This document shows, piece by piece, positions 26,741-38,305 of a DNA stretch of 64,000 nucleotides. The translations under genes were made by a program, and so were the position numbers. A model generated the notes under the pieces. The model did no database searches. It worked only from the letters and a program-made list of their open reading frames with translations, and was not told the origin of the DNA. Within the stretch, counting starts at the first letter, position 1. Each line of letters starts with the position of its first letter. The stretch covers positions 806,001 to 870,000 of the forward strand of contig CP141731.1 in the NCBI GenBank assembly GCA_035621235.1, read 5' to 3'. Source of the stretch: Actinomycetaceae bacterium MB13-C1-2. GTDB taxonomy: Bacteria > Actinomycetota > Actinomycetes > Actinomycetales > Actinomycetaceae.

Positions 26741-29387
26741 CCGAGTTCTCCTCAGCGGGTTCGTCTTGGTCAGAGCCTACCTGAGACTCGCTATTCCTTG
26801 TGATCGCACTGACCTTGTCATTGTCATCAGTCTTCGCCAAGATCACACCCTTTGTATTACGTCCCGTAGGGCGCACATCAGCAACGCTAACCCGAATCAC
26901 CTTGCCGGAGTCCATAATCGCCATGACCTCTTCATCCGGGTCCGTCACCAGCGCTCCGACCAAACGACCACGGTCCTCGGACAAACTGGCGACCTTGATT
27001 CCCAGGCCACCTCGTCCTTGGACGCGATACTCCGAAAGAGGCGTTCGTTTCGCGTATCCGCCGTCCGTGACGACTAGGAGGTCCGACTCCGGCTTGACAA
27101 CTTCCATCGTCAGCAGTTCATCACCCTCACGGAACTTCATTCCTCGTACACCCGATGTCGTGCGCCCAAGCGGCCGTAACGCCTCGTCCGAGGCGCTAAA
27201 GCGAACCGACATGCCATCCTTTGATACGAGGATGAGGTCATCCCGCTGTTCAGCAATCCTCGCCGAAACCAGTTCGTCGCTGCGACCGTCCTCGTCTTCA
27301 CGCAGATTAATCGCGATGACGCCAGCCTGCCGCGGTGAGTCATACGCATCAAGGCGAGTCTTCTTCACCAACCCGTCCCGAGTGGCGAGAACCAGGTACT
27401 CCGCATCGTCGTACCCGCTGATCGCCATTACTTGAGCAATGGTCTCGTCCGGGCGGAACGCCAACAGGTTCGCAACGTGTTGCCCCTTGGCGTCACGACC
27501 GCCTTCAGGCAGCTCATATGCCTTAGTTCGGTAGACCTGTCCCATGTTCGTGAAGAACAGCAACCAGTCATGGGTGTTGGTGACGAAGAACTGCGCCACC
27601 TCATCATCACTGCGAAGGCTGGTTCCTCGAACTCCCTTTCCACCACGCTTCTGGGCACGATAGTTGTCGATCCCAGTTCGCTTCGCGAATCCTTCGCGAC
27701 TGATAGTGACGACCACGTCTTCCTGCGGAATCAGTGACTCGATCGAAATATCAGGACCGTAAGGAACAATTTGTGTAACTCGGTCATCACCGAAGCGATC
27801 AACGACCTCCGTCAGTTCCTCACTGATAATCGTGCGCTGTCGGGCAGGGCTGTCCAAAATCGAAAGGAGATCCTCGACTCGGGCAGTGATCTCCGCGTGC
27901 TCCTCCAGAATCTTTTGACGCTCCAGAGCTGCCAACCGACGTAGCTGCATGGACAGAATCGCGTCAGCTTGGACATCGTCGATTTCAAGTAGTTGAATCA
28001 GCCCTGTACGGGCCTCGTCGACGGTGGGTGAACGACGGATAAGGGCGATGACCTCGTCCAACATATCAAGTGCCTTGAGGTAGGCATTCAGGATATGTAG
28101 GCGTTCACGGGCCTTCGCCAACCGGAACTGGGTGCGGCGAACGATGACGTCGATTTGGTGCTTCACCCAGTAGTGGACGAATCCGTCGAGGCTCAGGGTT
28201 CGAGGCACACCGTCAACCAGCGCGAGCATGTTTGCCGGGAAGGAATCCTGCAACTGAGTCCGCTTGTAAAGGTTGTTCAGGACAACGTTCGGGATGGCGT
28301 CCTTTTTGAGAACGAGGACGAGGCGCTGCCCGTTCTTGCCGGAGGTCTCGTCTCGGATATCGGCGATCCCGGTCAGTTGGCCACTGCGGGTCAGCTCGGC
28401 GATTTTGGCGGTGAGAGTATCAGGGTTTACCTGATACGGCAGTGACTTGACGACCAGACAGGTTCGCCCGTGGATCTCCTCTACGTCAACCCGAGCGCGT
28501 TGAACGATGGCACCGCGGCCAGTGCGGTACGCGTCTTCAATTCCCTGACGTCCCAAAATGACAGCGCCGGTTGGGAAATCTGGACCCTTTACATACGTTA
28601 GAAGAGCTTCCAGCAGTTCCTCACGTGTAGCCTCGGGATGATCAAGGTACCACTGGACCCCCTCTGCTACCTCTCGCAAATTGTGCGGAGGGATGCGAGT
28701 GGCCATGCCAACGGCAATTCCCTCCGAACCATTGACCAACAGGTTCGGGTAGCGAGCGGGGAGCACAACGGGCTCCATGTTCTTACCGTCATAGTTGGGA
28801 ACAAAATCGACAGTGTTCTCGTCGATGTCGCGCACCATCTCCATAGAAAGGGGTGCCATTTTACACTCGGTGTAACGAGGTGCTGCCGCCCCCAGGTTTC
28901 CCGGAGAGCCGAAGTTACCCTGCCCTGAAACCAGCGGGTAGCGCATCGACCAGGGTTGTTCCATGCGGACCAACGCATCGTAAACCGCAGAGTCACCGTG
29001 CGGGTGAAACTTACCCATTACATCGCCGATAACGCGCATACACTTGTAGAAACCGGCATTCGGGCGATAACCACCGTCGAACATGGTGTAGAGAATGCGG
29101 CGGTGAACGGGCTTGAGACCGTCACGCACATCCGGAAGAGCGCGGCCCACAATCACGGACATCGAGTAAGCCATGTAGGACTGTTTCATCTCTTTTTCGA
29201 GATTAACCTGGTCCACACGGTTACCTATTGGGCGACCCAGCTCATCAAAAACAAGCAGGTCCTCCCCCACTTCGCTTTCGTCAAGATCGGCAGAGGTCTC
29301 GATTGCTTCGCTGACCTCTTCACTCAAGGAATCGTTCTTCGGGTCTTCCTGCCCGTCGGGACCGTTTGATACAGACTTGTCACTCAC
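26733..29387 (-). CDS. gyrA: DNA gyrase subunit A
   Basis: The 884-residue protein has an acidic N-terminal extension of about 60 residues. The breakage-reunion domain follows: [21 protein letters not shown], then the quinolone-resistance region [17 protein letters not shown] with the Ser and Asp of the susceptible type, and the catalytic tyrosine in [12 protein letters not shown]. The C-terminal half is the six-bladed DNA-wrapping domain, including the GyrA-box ([10 protein letters not shown]). A short acidic C-tail closes it. With GyrB it introduces negative supercoils. It follows gyrB by 20 bases. Confidence 0.98.
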   Translation of the reverse strand: MSDKSVSNGPDGQEDPKNDSLSEEVSEAIETSADLDESEVGEDLLVFDELGRPIGNRVDQVNLEKEMKQSYMAYSMSVIVGRALPDVRDGLKPVHRRILYTMFDGGYRPNAGFYKCMRVIGDVMGKFHPHGDSAVYDALVRMEQPWSMRYPLVSGQGNFGSPGNLGAAAPRYTECKMAPLSMEMVRDIDENTVDFVPNYDGKNMEPVVLPARYPNLLVNGSEGIAVGMATRIPPHNLREVAEGVQWYLDHPEATREELLEALLTYVKGPDFPTGAVILGRQGIEDAYRTGRGAIVQRARVDVEEIHGRTCLVVKSLPYQVNPDTLTAKIAELTRSGQLTGIADIRDETSGKNGQRLVLVLKKDAIPNVVLNNLYKRTQLQDSFPANMLALVDGVPRTLSLDGFVHYWVKHQIDVIVRRTQFRLAKARERLHILNAYLKALDMLDEVIALIRRSPTVDEARTGLIQLLEIDDVQADAILSMQLRRLAALERQKILEEHAEITARVEDLLSILDSPARQRTIISEELTEVVDRFGDDRVTQIVPYGPDISIESLIPQEDVVVTISREGFAKRTGIDNYRAQKRGGKGVRGTSLRSDDEVAQFFVTNTHDWLLFFTNMGQVYRTKAYELPEGGRDAKGQHVANLLAFRPDETIAQVMAISGYDDAEYLVLATRDGLVKKTRLDAYDSPRQAGVIAINLREDEDGRSDELVSARIAEQRDDLILVSKDGMSVRFSASDEALRPLGRTTSGVRGMKFREGDELLTMEVVKPESDLLVVTDGGYAKRTPLSEYRVQGRGGLGIKVASLSEDRGRLVGALVTDPDEEVMAIMDSGKVIRVSVADVRPTGRNTKGVILAKTDDNDKVSAITRNSESQVGSDQDEPAEENSDV

Positions 29388-29407
29388 AGTTCAGATACTC
29401 CTTGGTA

Positions 29408-31621
<2,214 letters not shown>

Positions 31622-31785
31622 CTAAAGGCAATTCTCTACCACCCGTATCTTATCAAATTGGACCCAAAAAACGGCATTCGGTGTTTCGTAAAAATGGCGT
31701 TATTTCAACGAAAAGTAGGCGTGTTTGGAGTGTGTCGAACCACACGTCCATCTGAGAGTTTGATCGGCGCGCTATATCCCGATTT

Positions 31786-31870
31786 CCTTCTGGTTTGCCA
31801 ATCAAATAGGGAGCCGGCACGCCGCTAAACCCGTGTCAAAAGCTCCCTATTTGATTGGCAAACCAGAAGG
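31786..31870. repeat. 29-bp perfect inverted repeat upstream of gyrB
   Basis: The arm at 31786-31814 (begins CCTTCTGGTTTGCC, ends AAATAGGGAGC) and the arm at 31842-31870 are exact reverse complements around a 27-base loop. Neither strand has a T-run after the stem, so it is not a typical intrinsic terminator. It stands 14 bases beyond the dciA stop and 339 bases ahead of the gyrB start. It could end dciA transcription, protect mRNA, or be a small mobile element. The remainder of 31448-31883 has no gene I can support; the gyrB promoter should be there. Confidence 0.9.
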
Positions 31871-31883
31871 GAGTCCGTGGGGG

Positions 31884-32510
31884 TTAACCGTAAGTGTCCC
31901 TTGGGCCTCTTCCCGGGACACTTCGTGGCCCATGTTTCCAGCTTGGCGCCCGCGGAGGCAGGACAACCACTGACTCAACAATGCCGGAACCCACTGCCCT
32001 ATCGATCGCTCCCATTACCTCTGGCAAAAGAATTTTTAGCTGTTGCGCCCAGGCCGTCGAGTCAGCTTGAACAACCAGGCGGCCACCGTCAAAACTCTCT
32101 ATGGGACAGTGCTGCGCGACAACGTCACCCACAATCTCCTCCCACTGTCCGATTACTTGACCGGTAGCCAGCGAGCGCTGCCAGTCACGATCACGCACTT
32201 CCTTATCGAGGATCGCACCAATCGGACGCGGGTCATACTTGGAAGGTCCCGTTCCAGTTTTCGATCTGTACATTCCAGGCGAGGGAACCCAGCCGTGGTG
32301 ATGCTCAAGAGCGTCCTCCGCCTCCTCGACAATCCGGTTCGTAACGGCACCTGGCGTGAGTCTTCTTTTACGGCGTGGTCGACGGCCCGTGTAACCCCGT
32401 CCCCTTGAACGGTACTTATCGAATAGCTCAGATAGAACGTCGTCAGCGCTATCGCCGGAGTCTTTCTGGTTTGAGGAGACCCCAGATGATTTATCTGTCG
32501 GTTCAGTCAT
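31884..32510 (-). CDS. dciA: DciA-like DUF721 protein
   Basis: ATG 32510 (MTEPTDKSS) overlaps the recF stop by 8 bases. The 208-residue protein has a disordered, Arg-rich N-terminal half. The DUF721 domain follows from about residue 105: WQRSLATGQVIGQWEEIVGDVVAQHC, in part QVIGQWEEIVG, then GRLVVQADSTAWAQQLKIL. DUF721 proteins are DciA-like loaders or partners of the replicative helicase DnaB in bacteria without DnaC/DnaI; the actinobacterial copy next to recF is the usual form. A dnaB gene lies at 57690 in the same window. Confidence 0.88.
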   Translation of the reverse strand: MTEPTDKSSGVSSNQKDSGDSADDVLSELFDKYRSRGRGYTGRRPRRKRRLTPGAVTNRIVEEAEDALEHHHGWVPSPGMYRSKTGTGPSKYDPRPIGAILDKEVRDRDWQRSLATGQVIGQWEEIVGDVVAQHCPIESFDGGRLVVQADSTAWAQQLKILLPEVMGAIDRAVGSGIVESVVVLPPRAPSWKHGPRSVPGRGPRDTYG

Positions 32511-33747
32511 CCTGTCCCCCATTCACTGTTTGATCACCGGCGTCGTGGATTTCGGTGCTTCCGTCATCGCCTCGTGAGACTTCTAGAACGCGAGCGTCCA
32601 ACTCACCTGGGACGTCTTCGGGTACAGCCACCGTGATGATGGCTTGATCAGCTCGCATAATGCACTCAATAAGTCCACTACGACGGTCTAGATCAAGCTC
32701 AGCAAAAACATCGTCGAGAATCAAAACTGGATAGTCTTCATCACGTCTCAGTATCTCAGCCTCAGCCAATCGCAAAGTCAGAGCCATCGACCACGTCTCC
32801 CCATGACTCGCAAATCCCTTCACCGGAAGCGAGTCAAGTGTCATCTCTAGATCATCGCGATGCGCTCCGATCAGGTTGACGCCGCGGACTATCTCAACTT
32901 CACGACGCCGTATAGCTTCTTGCCTATACGCTGCGTTCAGCCGACTAACCACCAAACTTGGGTCTCCACTAAACCGTCCTCCCTCGACGCGAAAACTGTC
33001 TAGATCAAGACCAACCGTTGAAGAGTCACGGTTTAGTCGGGACGAATACGCTAGATTGGCCACCCTGTCCTCGTCGGTCAGTTTTGCGTAGGCATATTCC
33101 ATCTGTGGGCGCATCGCCTCAACTACCGCAAGTCGATGTGCGACGATGACCGCAGACAACTCGGCAATTTGTTCGTCCCAAACTTCGAGGACGACCGCTT
33201 CTTCCGAAGCAGTAGCTCTGGCTTTTTGTAACTGCTTTAGTGCCGCCGCCCGCTGACGCGAGACTTTCTGGAAATCCTGAAGGGTGCCAAGATGATGTGG
33301 TTTCAACTTCACCGCAGTCTGGTCCAGGAATGATCTCCGCCCAGCCGGGTCTCCCCGAAGTAGGTCAAGGTCCTCTGGTGCAAATACAACCGCTCTGAGG
33401 GTGCCCAACACATCCCGCGGCGAAACTTTTGCCCGGTTGAGGCGTGCTCGGTTAGCCCGACCTCGAGCAATCTCAAGCTCAACCAGATCAGACCGACCCT
33501 CAGACTCAATCCGGGCACGGATCACCGCCCCACCAGATTGTTCTTCACCCTCGGGAGCAATGCGAACTAGATTGGCAGACGAGCCACCCCTGTGAGAACT
33601 GAATGTGCCCAAATATGCGATGGCTTCGACAAAGTTCGTTTTCCCTCGCCCGTTTCGCCCCTGCAGAACAGTCACACCCGGACCGAGTTCAACCACGGCC
33701 GATCTGTACGATCTGTAGTCGGTCAGAGCAAAGTGAGACACCCTCAC
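32503..33747 (-). CDS. recF: DNA replication and repair protein RecF
   Basis: The 414-residue protein has the SMC-like head: the N-terminal strand HFALTDYRSY, Walker A QGRNGRGKTNFVEA near residue 30, VVFAPEDLDLLRGDP near 115, RRSFLDQ, the signature GFASHGETWSMALTLRLAE near 317 and Walker B PVLILDDVFAELD near 345. RecF helps load RecA at single-strand gaps with RecO and RecR. It follows dnaN by 9 bases and its stop lies inside the start of dciA. Confidence 0.97.
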   Translation of the reverse strand: MRVSHFALTDYRSYRSAVVELGPGVTVLQGRNGRGKTNFVEAIAYLGTFSSHRGGSSANLVRIAPEGEEQSGGAVIRARIESEGRSDLVELEIARGRANRARLNRAKVSPRDVLGTLRAVVFAPEDLDLLRGDPAGRRSFLDQTAVKLKPHHLGTLQDFQKVSRQRAAALKQLQKARATASEEAVVLEVWDEQIAELSAVIVAHRLAVVEAMRPQMEYAYAKLTDEDRVANLAYSSRLNRDSSTVGLDLDSFRVEGGRFSGDPSLVVSRLNAAYRQEAIRRREVEIVRGVNLIGAHRDDLEMTLDSLPVKGFASHGETWSMALTLRLAEAEILRRDEDYPVLILDDVFAELDLDRRSGLIECIMRADQAIITVAVPEDVPGELDARVLEVSRGDDGSTEIHDAGDQTVNGGQDD

Positions 33748-33756
33748 GGTGACGAA

Positions 33757-34893
33757 CTACAGACCGAAGCGAATCGGCATCAACAGGTATTTGAAGTCCT
33801 CATCCGCGCCGCCATCAGCTTCGCTCTGACCCATCATTACTGCCGCCTTGGTGGCATGGACGAATCCGAAACGAACGAATTCTGTCTCAAGAGCCGCCAG
33901 ACCTTCCTGAAGGTAGGCGGGGTTGAATGCCGTTCGCAACTCTTCAGACTCACTAATAAGCGCGATTGATTCCTCGGCCTGTGCGCTCTCGGTCTGTCCG
34001 GCCTCAAGTCGTACCGCACCGTCGGCAAATGTCAGGTGAACGGGCGTCTTCCGTTCCACGACCAGCGAGACTCGCTTGACCGCTTCAAGAAGCTCAGTTC
34101 GTGAACATGCATACTCCAGCGGCGTTGCCTCGGGGAACAGTTTTCTTACAGGCGGATAATCACCATCCATGAGAGAGGATGTTGCCTGGCGCTCCCCGGC
34201 ACTGAACCCGATGATCGCATTGCGTTCCCCAACTCCTGAAGGGTTTAGCCGCAACTCGACGTCACCGGAAGACGTAAGGTTACGCGCAACGTCTGCCAAG
34301 ACTCTTGCCTTGACTAGCATTTCTGCGGAAAACTCAATGTCACGAGGATTCCAAAGCATCTCTCTTTGGGCGAGGCGGTAGCGATCCGTTGCGAGGAAGG
34401 TAATCTTTGGCCCGGCAATTTCGACGCGAACCCCGGTAAGCAACGGGAGCGTGTCGTCCTTTGACGTGGCAATGACTACCTGACCAATTGCCGCGGCAAG
34501 ATCACGCGCGTCGACAGTTCCCTGTTTTTCAGGAAGTTCTGGCAGCAGTGGATAGTCCTCTAGGGCCATAGTTCCTAGCGAGAACTGAGCACGCCCGCAA
34601 CGAACCTCAACGTGCGATTCATTCAGTTCAATCGACACATCTGAGTTGGGCAGAGACTTCGCAATGTCGCTTAACATCCGTCCCGAAACTAGCACCTCGC
34701 CCGGGTCATCGATCTGTGCTTCAACTCGACTTCTTGCGGAAACCTCATAGTCGAACGAGGAAAGTTCAAGCTCTCCATCATGTGCCGAAAGGCGCACAGC
34801 AGCCAGAATCGGTATTGCTGGACGTTGCTGCACTGCGCGCGAGGTCCATTGGACGGCATCAGAAAAAACATCGCGAGAGAGCTTGAGTTTCAC
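33757..34893 (-). CDS. dnaN: DNA polymerase III beta sliding clamp
   Basis: GTG 34893 (VKLKLSRDVF) with GGAGG 5 bases upstream is the likely start; the annotated open frame runs 9 codons further. The 378-residue product has three similar clamp folds, with SRAVQQRPAIPILA near residue 20, EDYPLLPELPE near 115, DRYRLAQREM near 170 and the C-terminal YLLMPIRFGL that forms part of the hydrophobic binding cleft. It encircles DNA and tethers the polymerase. Upstream is the 442-base dnaA-dnaN gap. Confidence 0.98.
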   Translation of the reverse strand: MKLKLSRDVFSDAVQWTSRAVQQRPAIPILAAVRLSAHDGELELSSFDYEVSARSRVEAQIDDPGEVLVSGRMLSDIAKSLPNSDVSIELNESHVEVRCGRAQFSLGTMALEDYPLLPELPEKQGTVDARDLAAAIGQVVIATSKDDTLPLLTGVRVEIAGPKITFLATDRYRLAQREMLWNPRDIEFSAEMLVKARVLADVARNLTSSGDVELRLNPSGVGERNAIIGFSAGERQATSSLMDGDYPPVRKLFPEATPLEYACSRTELLEAVKRVSLVVERKTPVHLTFADGAVRLEAGQTESAQAEESIALISESEELRTAFNPAYLQEGLAALETEFVRFGFVHATKAAVMMGQSEADGGADEDFKYLLMPIRFGL

Positions 34894-35335
34894 GGATCCT
34901 CCAGGAATCGTATCTGGCACTTCACTTTACCTGACTTGAGACGCTAGCAAAGTCCGAAGGGTGTTGTTACGGGACCCAAATCGAGCGCCCCGATTCTCGA
35001 CTGCGGGATGTTGATGAATCTTGAATTGAATTAGTTGGTAGTAGTAGTAGCCATTGTGAATTCTGTGGATATCCGGCCTACAGGACGTCGGTGCAACAAA
35101 TCTGCTGTTCAACGAATTCTGAACAACAGCGCTCCTGGTGTGAAGTGATGTGCATAAGAAAAGAAGAACGCAAAGAGACCGACTCTCCGGAGTGGAGTTA
35201 TCAGCAGAATTTGTCATTTAAAAGAACAAATTTCGACTCTAATAACAATTAGTCGGCAACAGCCGCGCCGTTACTTGAAACTACAGCTATGTAAGATGTG
35301 GATCTGCGAAATCAAAGATGTTCAGTAGATGAGAT
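34894..35335. other. dnaA-dnaN intergenic region, candidate oriC
   Basis: This stretch has no gene. It has four TAG triplets in a row (35039-35050), then a DnaA-box-like TGTGGATAT 13 bases away (35064-35072). Weaker boxes lie at 35198-35206 (TTATCAGCA) and 35297-35305 (TGTGGATCT). An AT-rich tract lies at about 35205-35252. GCTGTT/AACAGC (35104-35130) forms an interrupted inverted repeat. The TAG run beside a DnaA box resembles the DnaA-trio element that starts strand opening. The box number is low for an actinobacterial origin, so the region upstream of dnaA may also take part. Confidence 0.6.
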
Positions 35336-36904
35336 CTAATTTTCGCGAGCTTTGCGCTTTACACGGTTTGTCAGTTCTGTGACGTTGTTATAGGTTTCGC
35401 GCCGTTCGACCATTGAGGCGGCGATCTTTTTGTTGGCGTACATGACCGTGGTGTGGTCGCGACCCCCGAATGCTTCCCCGATTTTCGGGAGTGAGAGGTC
35501 TGTTAGCTCGCGGCACAGATACATCGCTGTTTGGCGGGCCTCAACAATGGGACGAGATCGGTCCGAAGAACACATCTGTTCAATCGTTATGCCAAAAAAC
35601 GCAGCGGTTTGACCCATGACGAGCGAAACGGATATTTCGGTGTCATCGGGGTCGGATAGTAGATCCTTTAAAGATCGCTGAGCTAGGGGCAAATCCAGAG
35701 CCTGGTGGTTGAGTTTAGCGAAGGCTGTGACTCGTAGCAGTGAACCATGTAGCTCACGAATATTCGACGAAACCCGCGATGCGATGTATTCGAGTACATC
35801 GCGGTCCACCTGGATTCCGTCTGCATCAGCTTTCATCTGAAGAATTGCGATACGGGTTTCGAGGTCTGGCGGTTGAACGTCTGTGACCAGACCAGACTGG
35901 AATCTGGAGAGCAGTCGGTCCTCGAACCCAGACAGTTGTTTCGGAGGAACATCCGACGTCATAACAATTTGTTTGCCGGTGTTTTGTAGCGCGTTGAAAG
36001 TATGGAAAAACTCTTCAATCGTTTCCCGACGACCCTGAATAAACTGAATGTCGTCAATCAACAGAATATCTGTGCCCCGATAGCGCCGCTTGAAAGCTTC
36101 CATTCTTTGACCGTTGAGAATTGCGCTGATGAACTCGTTGGTAAATTCCTCTGAGTTGACGTACTTAACTCGAAGATGAGGATAGAGCGAGACAGCATAG
36201 TGTCCGATTGCGTGAAGCAGGTGCGTTTTACCCAGGCCGGAATCACCGTAAATAAATAGCGGGTTGTACGCACGAGCTGGCGCTTCCGAAACTGCCAAGG
36301 CTGCGGCGTGTGCGAATCGATTCGATGGACCAATCACGAACGAATCGAACACGAACTTGGGATTTAGGTGGGACCCCGTTCGTTCTCCGGGTGCGCGATA
36401 GGAGACGTTGGCCAAAGTGGCTGGCGGCTGGCCTGCCGGCTCGAACTCGTTGCGATCGCTAATTGGGTGAAACTCTCGGGGCGCACCAATAGAGGCGGCA
36501 GAGTCCTGAGTGTCTTCTTCAATAAAGGGCTGATGTCGGGCGTCTGCGACGGACTCTATGGATCCGGACTCTATCGGCGGAGTAGGGAAGTTTTCGGACC
36601 GCGATAAATCAGGTTCTTCATCGACGTTGTCTTCGATTTCGTATTCAAGGGACGGATCTACACTGACTGCAATTCGAACGACACGACCCATCTCTTGTGA
36701 CAGAGCTCCGGTGAGTTCCTTCGACAGTCGGCCCTCTATGTACTGCTTTGTGAAGTCGTTGGGTACAGCGAGCAGAATTGTGCCCTCGATATCTCCGAGT
36801 GGTTTAACCATCCGAATAAACGCTTCATAGGCGGGACCGAGTTCTTCAGGGTTGACCCGGGCCACAGCACGGTCCCAGGCTTCACCCAACTCGGAACCCT
36901 TCAT
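35336..36904 (-). CDS. dnaA: Chromosomal replication initiator DnaA
   Basis: ATG 36904 (MKGSELGEAWDRAV) with GGGAG before it is chosen; the frame remains open to 36943. Domain I covers residues 1-90 and domain II is an acidic linker to about 180. Domain III has FVIGPSNRFAHAAALAV, Walker A YGDSGLGKTHLLHAI, Walker B LLIDDIQFI and sensor regions. Domain IV has a helix-turn-helix ending in FGGRDHTTVMYANKKI, the signature that reads DnaA boxes. The 522-residue protein opens the origin with ATP. It runs toward dnaN on the minus strand. Confidence 0.98.
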   Translation of the reverse strand: MKGSELGEAWDRAVARVNPEELGPAYEAFIRMVKPLGDIEGTILLAVPNDFTKQYIEGRLSKELTGALSQEMGRVVRIAVSVDPSLEYEIEDNVDEEPDLSRSENFPTPPIESGSIESVADARHQPFIEEDTQDSAASIGAPREFHPISDRNEFEPAGQPPATLANVSYRAPGERTGSHLNPKFVFDSFVIGPSNRFAHAAALAVSEAPARAYNPLFIYGDSGLGKTHLLHAIGHYAVSLYPHLRVKYVNSEEFTNEFISAILNGQRMEAFKRRYRGTDILLIDDIQFIQGRRETIEEFFHTFNALQNTGKQIVMTSDVPPKQLSGFEDRLLSRFQSGLVTDVQPPDLETRIAILQMKADADGIQVDRDVLEYIASRVSSNIRELHGSLLRVTAFAKLNHQALDLPLAQRSLKDLLSDPDDTEISVSLVMGQTAAFFGITIEQMCSSDRSRPIVEARQTAMYLCRELTDLSLPKIGEAFGGRDHTTVMYANKKIAASMVERRETYNNVTELTNRVKRKAREN

Positions 36905-37334
36905 GCTTTGCTCCCAATGGTTTTTCGGCGTGACATTGAACACCGCTCACTGCGACTGGACCAGATTGAGTCTACCCGTGAACCGGAGAACTCCCATCCT
37001 GTGAATTAATCTGTGGAACTACATTCATCGTCTTACATCATTGTTATTCCAAGGATTTTCGCGGTTTACTGTGTTACCAAGCGGAGACCTGAAGGAGTTT
37101 TCCACCCGAACTGTGGATAACTTCGCAGAGATACTCAGAGATTCATACACAGTTGTGAGTCGAACAAATGGCAATTTGCGTCGGGCGCGCTTCATTGACC
37201 CCTTCGATACATCCCGCGTAATCTGTTTTGGCGAACTGACGCAGGTTTTACCCTGCCTGATTCTGAAGTGAACAGGTGGATCGAGAACCGATGCGTCATA
37301 GGGGCAGACTCGTCTGCCATCAATAGGAGTAATC
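36905..37334. promoter_or_regulatory. rpmH-dnaA divergent region with DnaA boxes
   Basis: This gene-free stretch between two divergent genes includes one perfect DnaA box, TGTGGATAA at 37112-37120. Weaker boxes are TTTTCCACC at 37099-37107 and TGTGGAACT at 37012-37020. It must contain the promoters of dnaA and of rpmH-rnpA. The boxes point to DnaA autoregulation, and together with the dnaA-dnaN gap they may form a two-part origin. Confidence 0.65.
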
Positions 37335-37472
37335 ATGACGAAGCGTACGTACCAGCCGAATAACCGTCGTCGCCACAAGACACACGGTTTCCGCACTCGC
37401 ATGAGGACCCGCGCTGGACGCTCAATCCTTAACGGCCGCCGCCGTAAAGGACGGGCTCAGATCGCGGTCTGA
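37335..37472 (+). CDS. rpmH: Ribosomal protein L34
   Basis: The 45-residue, very basic protein reads [19 protein letters not shown], then [17 protein letters not shown] and ends KGRAQIAV, the L34 pattern. It is part of the 50S subunit. AGGAG precedes the ATG by 5 bases. It is followed by rnpA after 13 bases, the usual pairing, and is divergent from dnaA. Confidence 0.98.
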   Translation: MTKRTYQPNNRRRHKTHGFRTRMRTRAGRSILNGRRRKGRAQIAV

Positions 37473-37485
37473 CGCGTAGGCCAAG

Positions 37486-37863
37486 TTGCTGGCCTCTCGC
37501 AGTCGCATCCCGCGACGCGTTGGTTTTACAGACACAATGAGGCTCGGCTCCCGAACTGGGAACCGAGCCCTTGTGGTGTACGTAAAGATTGCAGCTCCTG
37601 ACGATAGCTCTTTAGAACTCGAGGCAACCACTCAGGCTGGAATCGTTGTTCCCAAACGAGAAGTTGCCCGCGCTGTTGACCGAAATCGCGTGAAGCGGAG
37701 GCTCCGTCACCTCCTAGCGGCAAGACTATCCACGGTTCCTTCGGGAACTCGGATTGTAGTGCGAGCATTGCGCGGATGTACCAACATGACCTCGGACGAA
37801 CTCGCAGAATACCTAGACCGCGGGTTAAGGGCGTCACTCCAGAAGGAGATTGCGCGTGGCTAA
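37486..37863 (+). CDS. rnpA: Ribonuclease P protein component
   Basis: The start is taken as TTG 37486 because [20 protein letters not shown] is the expected N-terminus; a start codon of higher quality is lacking. The 125-residue protein holds the RNR motif in [15 protein letters not shown] near residue 70, preceded by [10 protein letters not shown]. It binds the RNase P RNA and tRNA 5' leaders. The stop overlaps the start of yidD by 8 bases. Confidence 0.95.
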   Translation: MLASRSRIPRRVGFTDTMRLGSRTGNRALVVYVKIAAPDDSSLELEATTQAGIVVPKREVARAVDRNRVKRRLRHLLAARLSTVPSGTRIVVRALRGCTNMTSDELAEYLDRGLRASLQKEIARG

Positions 37864-38305
37864 TCCGATCTCCTCAATTCTGTTGGCACCGATCCATCTA
37901 TATCAGAAGCACATCTCACCGGGACTACCTGCGAGGTGCAGATATTACCCAACGTGCTCTGCCTATGCGGTCAGCGCCCTACAGATCCACGGGCCGATCA
38001 AGGGTTTTCTGCTGGCAACATGGCGTCTGATGCGGTGTAACCCCTGGAGCAGGGGCGGTGTTGATCACGTTCCTCCTAAGGGTCAGTGGAGAGCGCCAGA
38101 ATGGGTGCCGCCGGAGGACTGGGCTGGCCACGATATTGAGGAAGACATCATTTTGAAGAGCCGAAGCGGCGTGCGAAGGAACAGCAAAACGATTCCTTCC
38201 AAAGCCGACTCGGGCCGTAAGGTAGAGGGAGTTTCGCCTGAGCTTGTCCTAAAAGGGGACGAGGGACGTGGCGATGAAGCCTCCCCGCAGCATAAGGAGT
38301 CCTGA
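37856..38305 (+). CDS. yidD: Membrane protein insertion efficiency factor YidD
   Basis: GTG 37856 with AAGGAG 8 bases upstream starts the 149-residue protein. The first 75 residues are the YidD domain: [33 protein letters not shown] (in part [19 protein letters not shown]) with conserved cysteines, and [24 protein letters not shown] long charged tail of about 65 residues follows and looks disordered. YidD sits at the inner membrane as an amphipathic helix and aids insertion by YidC, encoded right after with no gap. Confidence 0.95.
   Translation: MANPISSILLAPIHLYQKHISPGLPARCRYYPTCSAYAVSALQIHGPIKGFLLATWRLMRCNPWSRGGVDHVPPKGQWRAPEWVPPEDWAGHDIEEDIILKSRSGVRRNSKTIPSKADSGRKVEGVSPELVLKGDEGRGDEASPQHKES

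Noticed and set aside
26733-29387. Possible quinolone-resistance change in gyrA
   Set aside because: The [15 protein letters not shown] segment keeps the Ser and Asp of the susceptible form.
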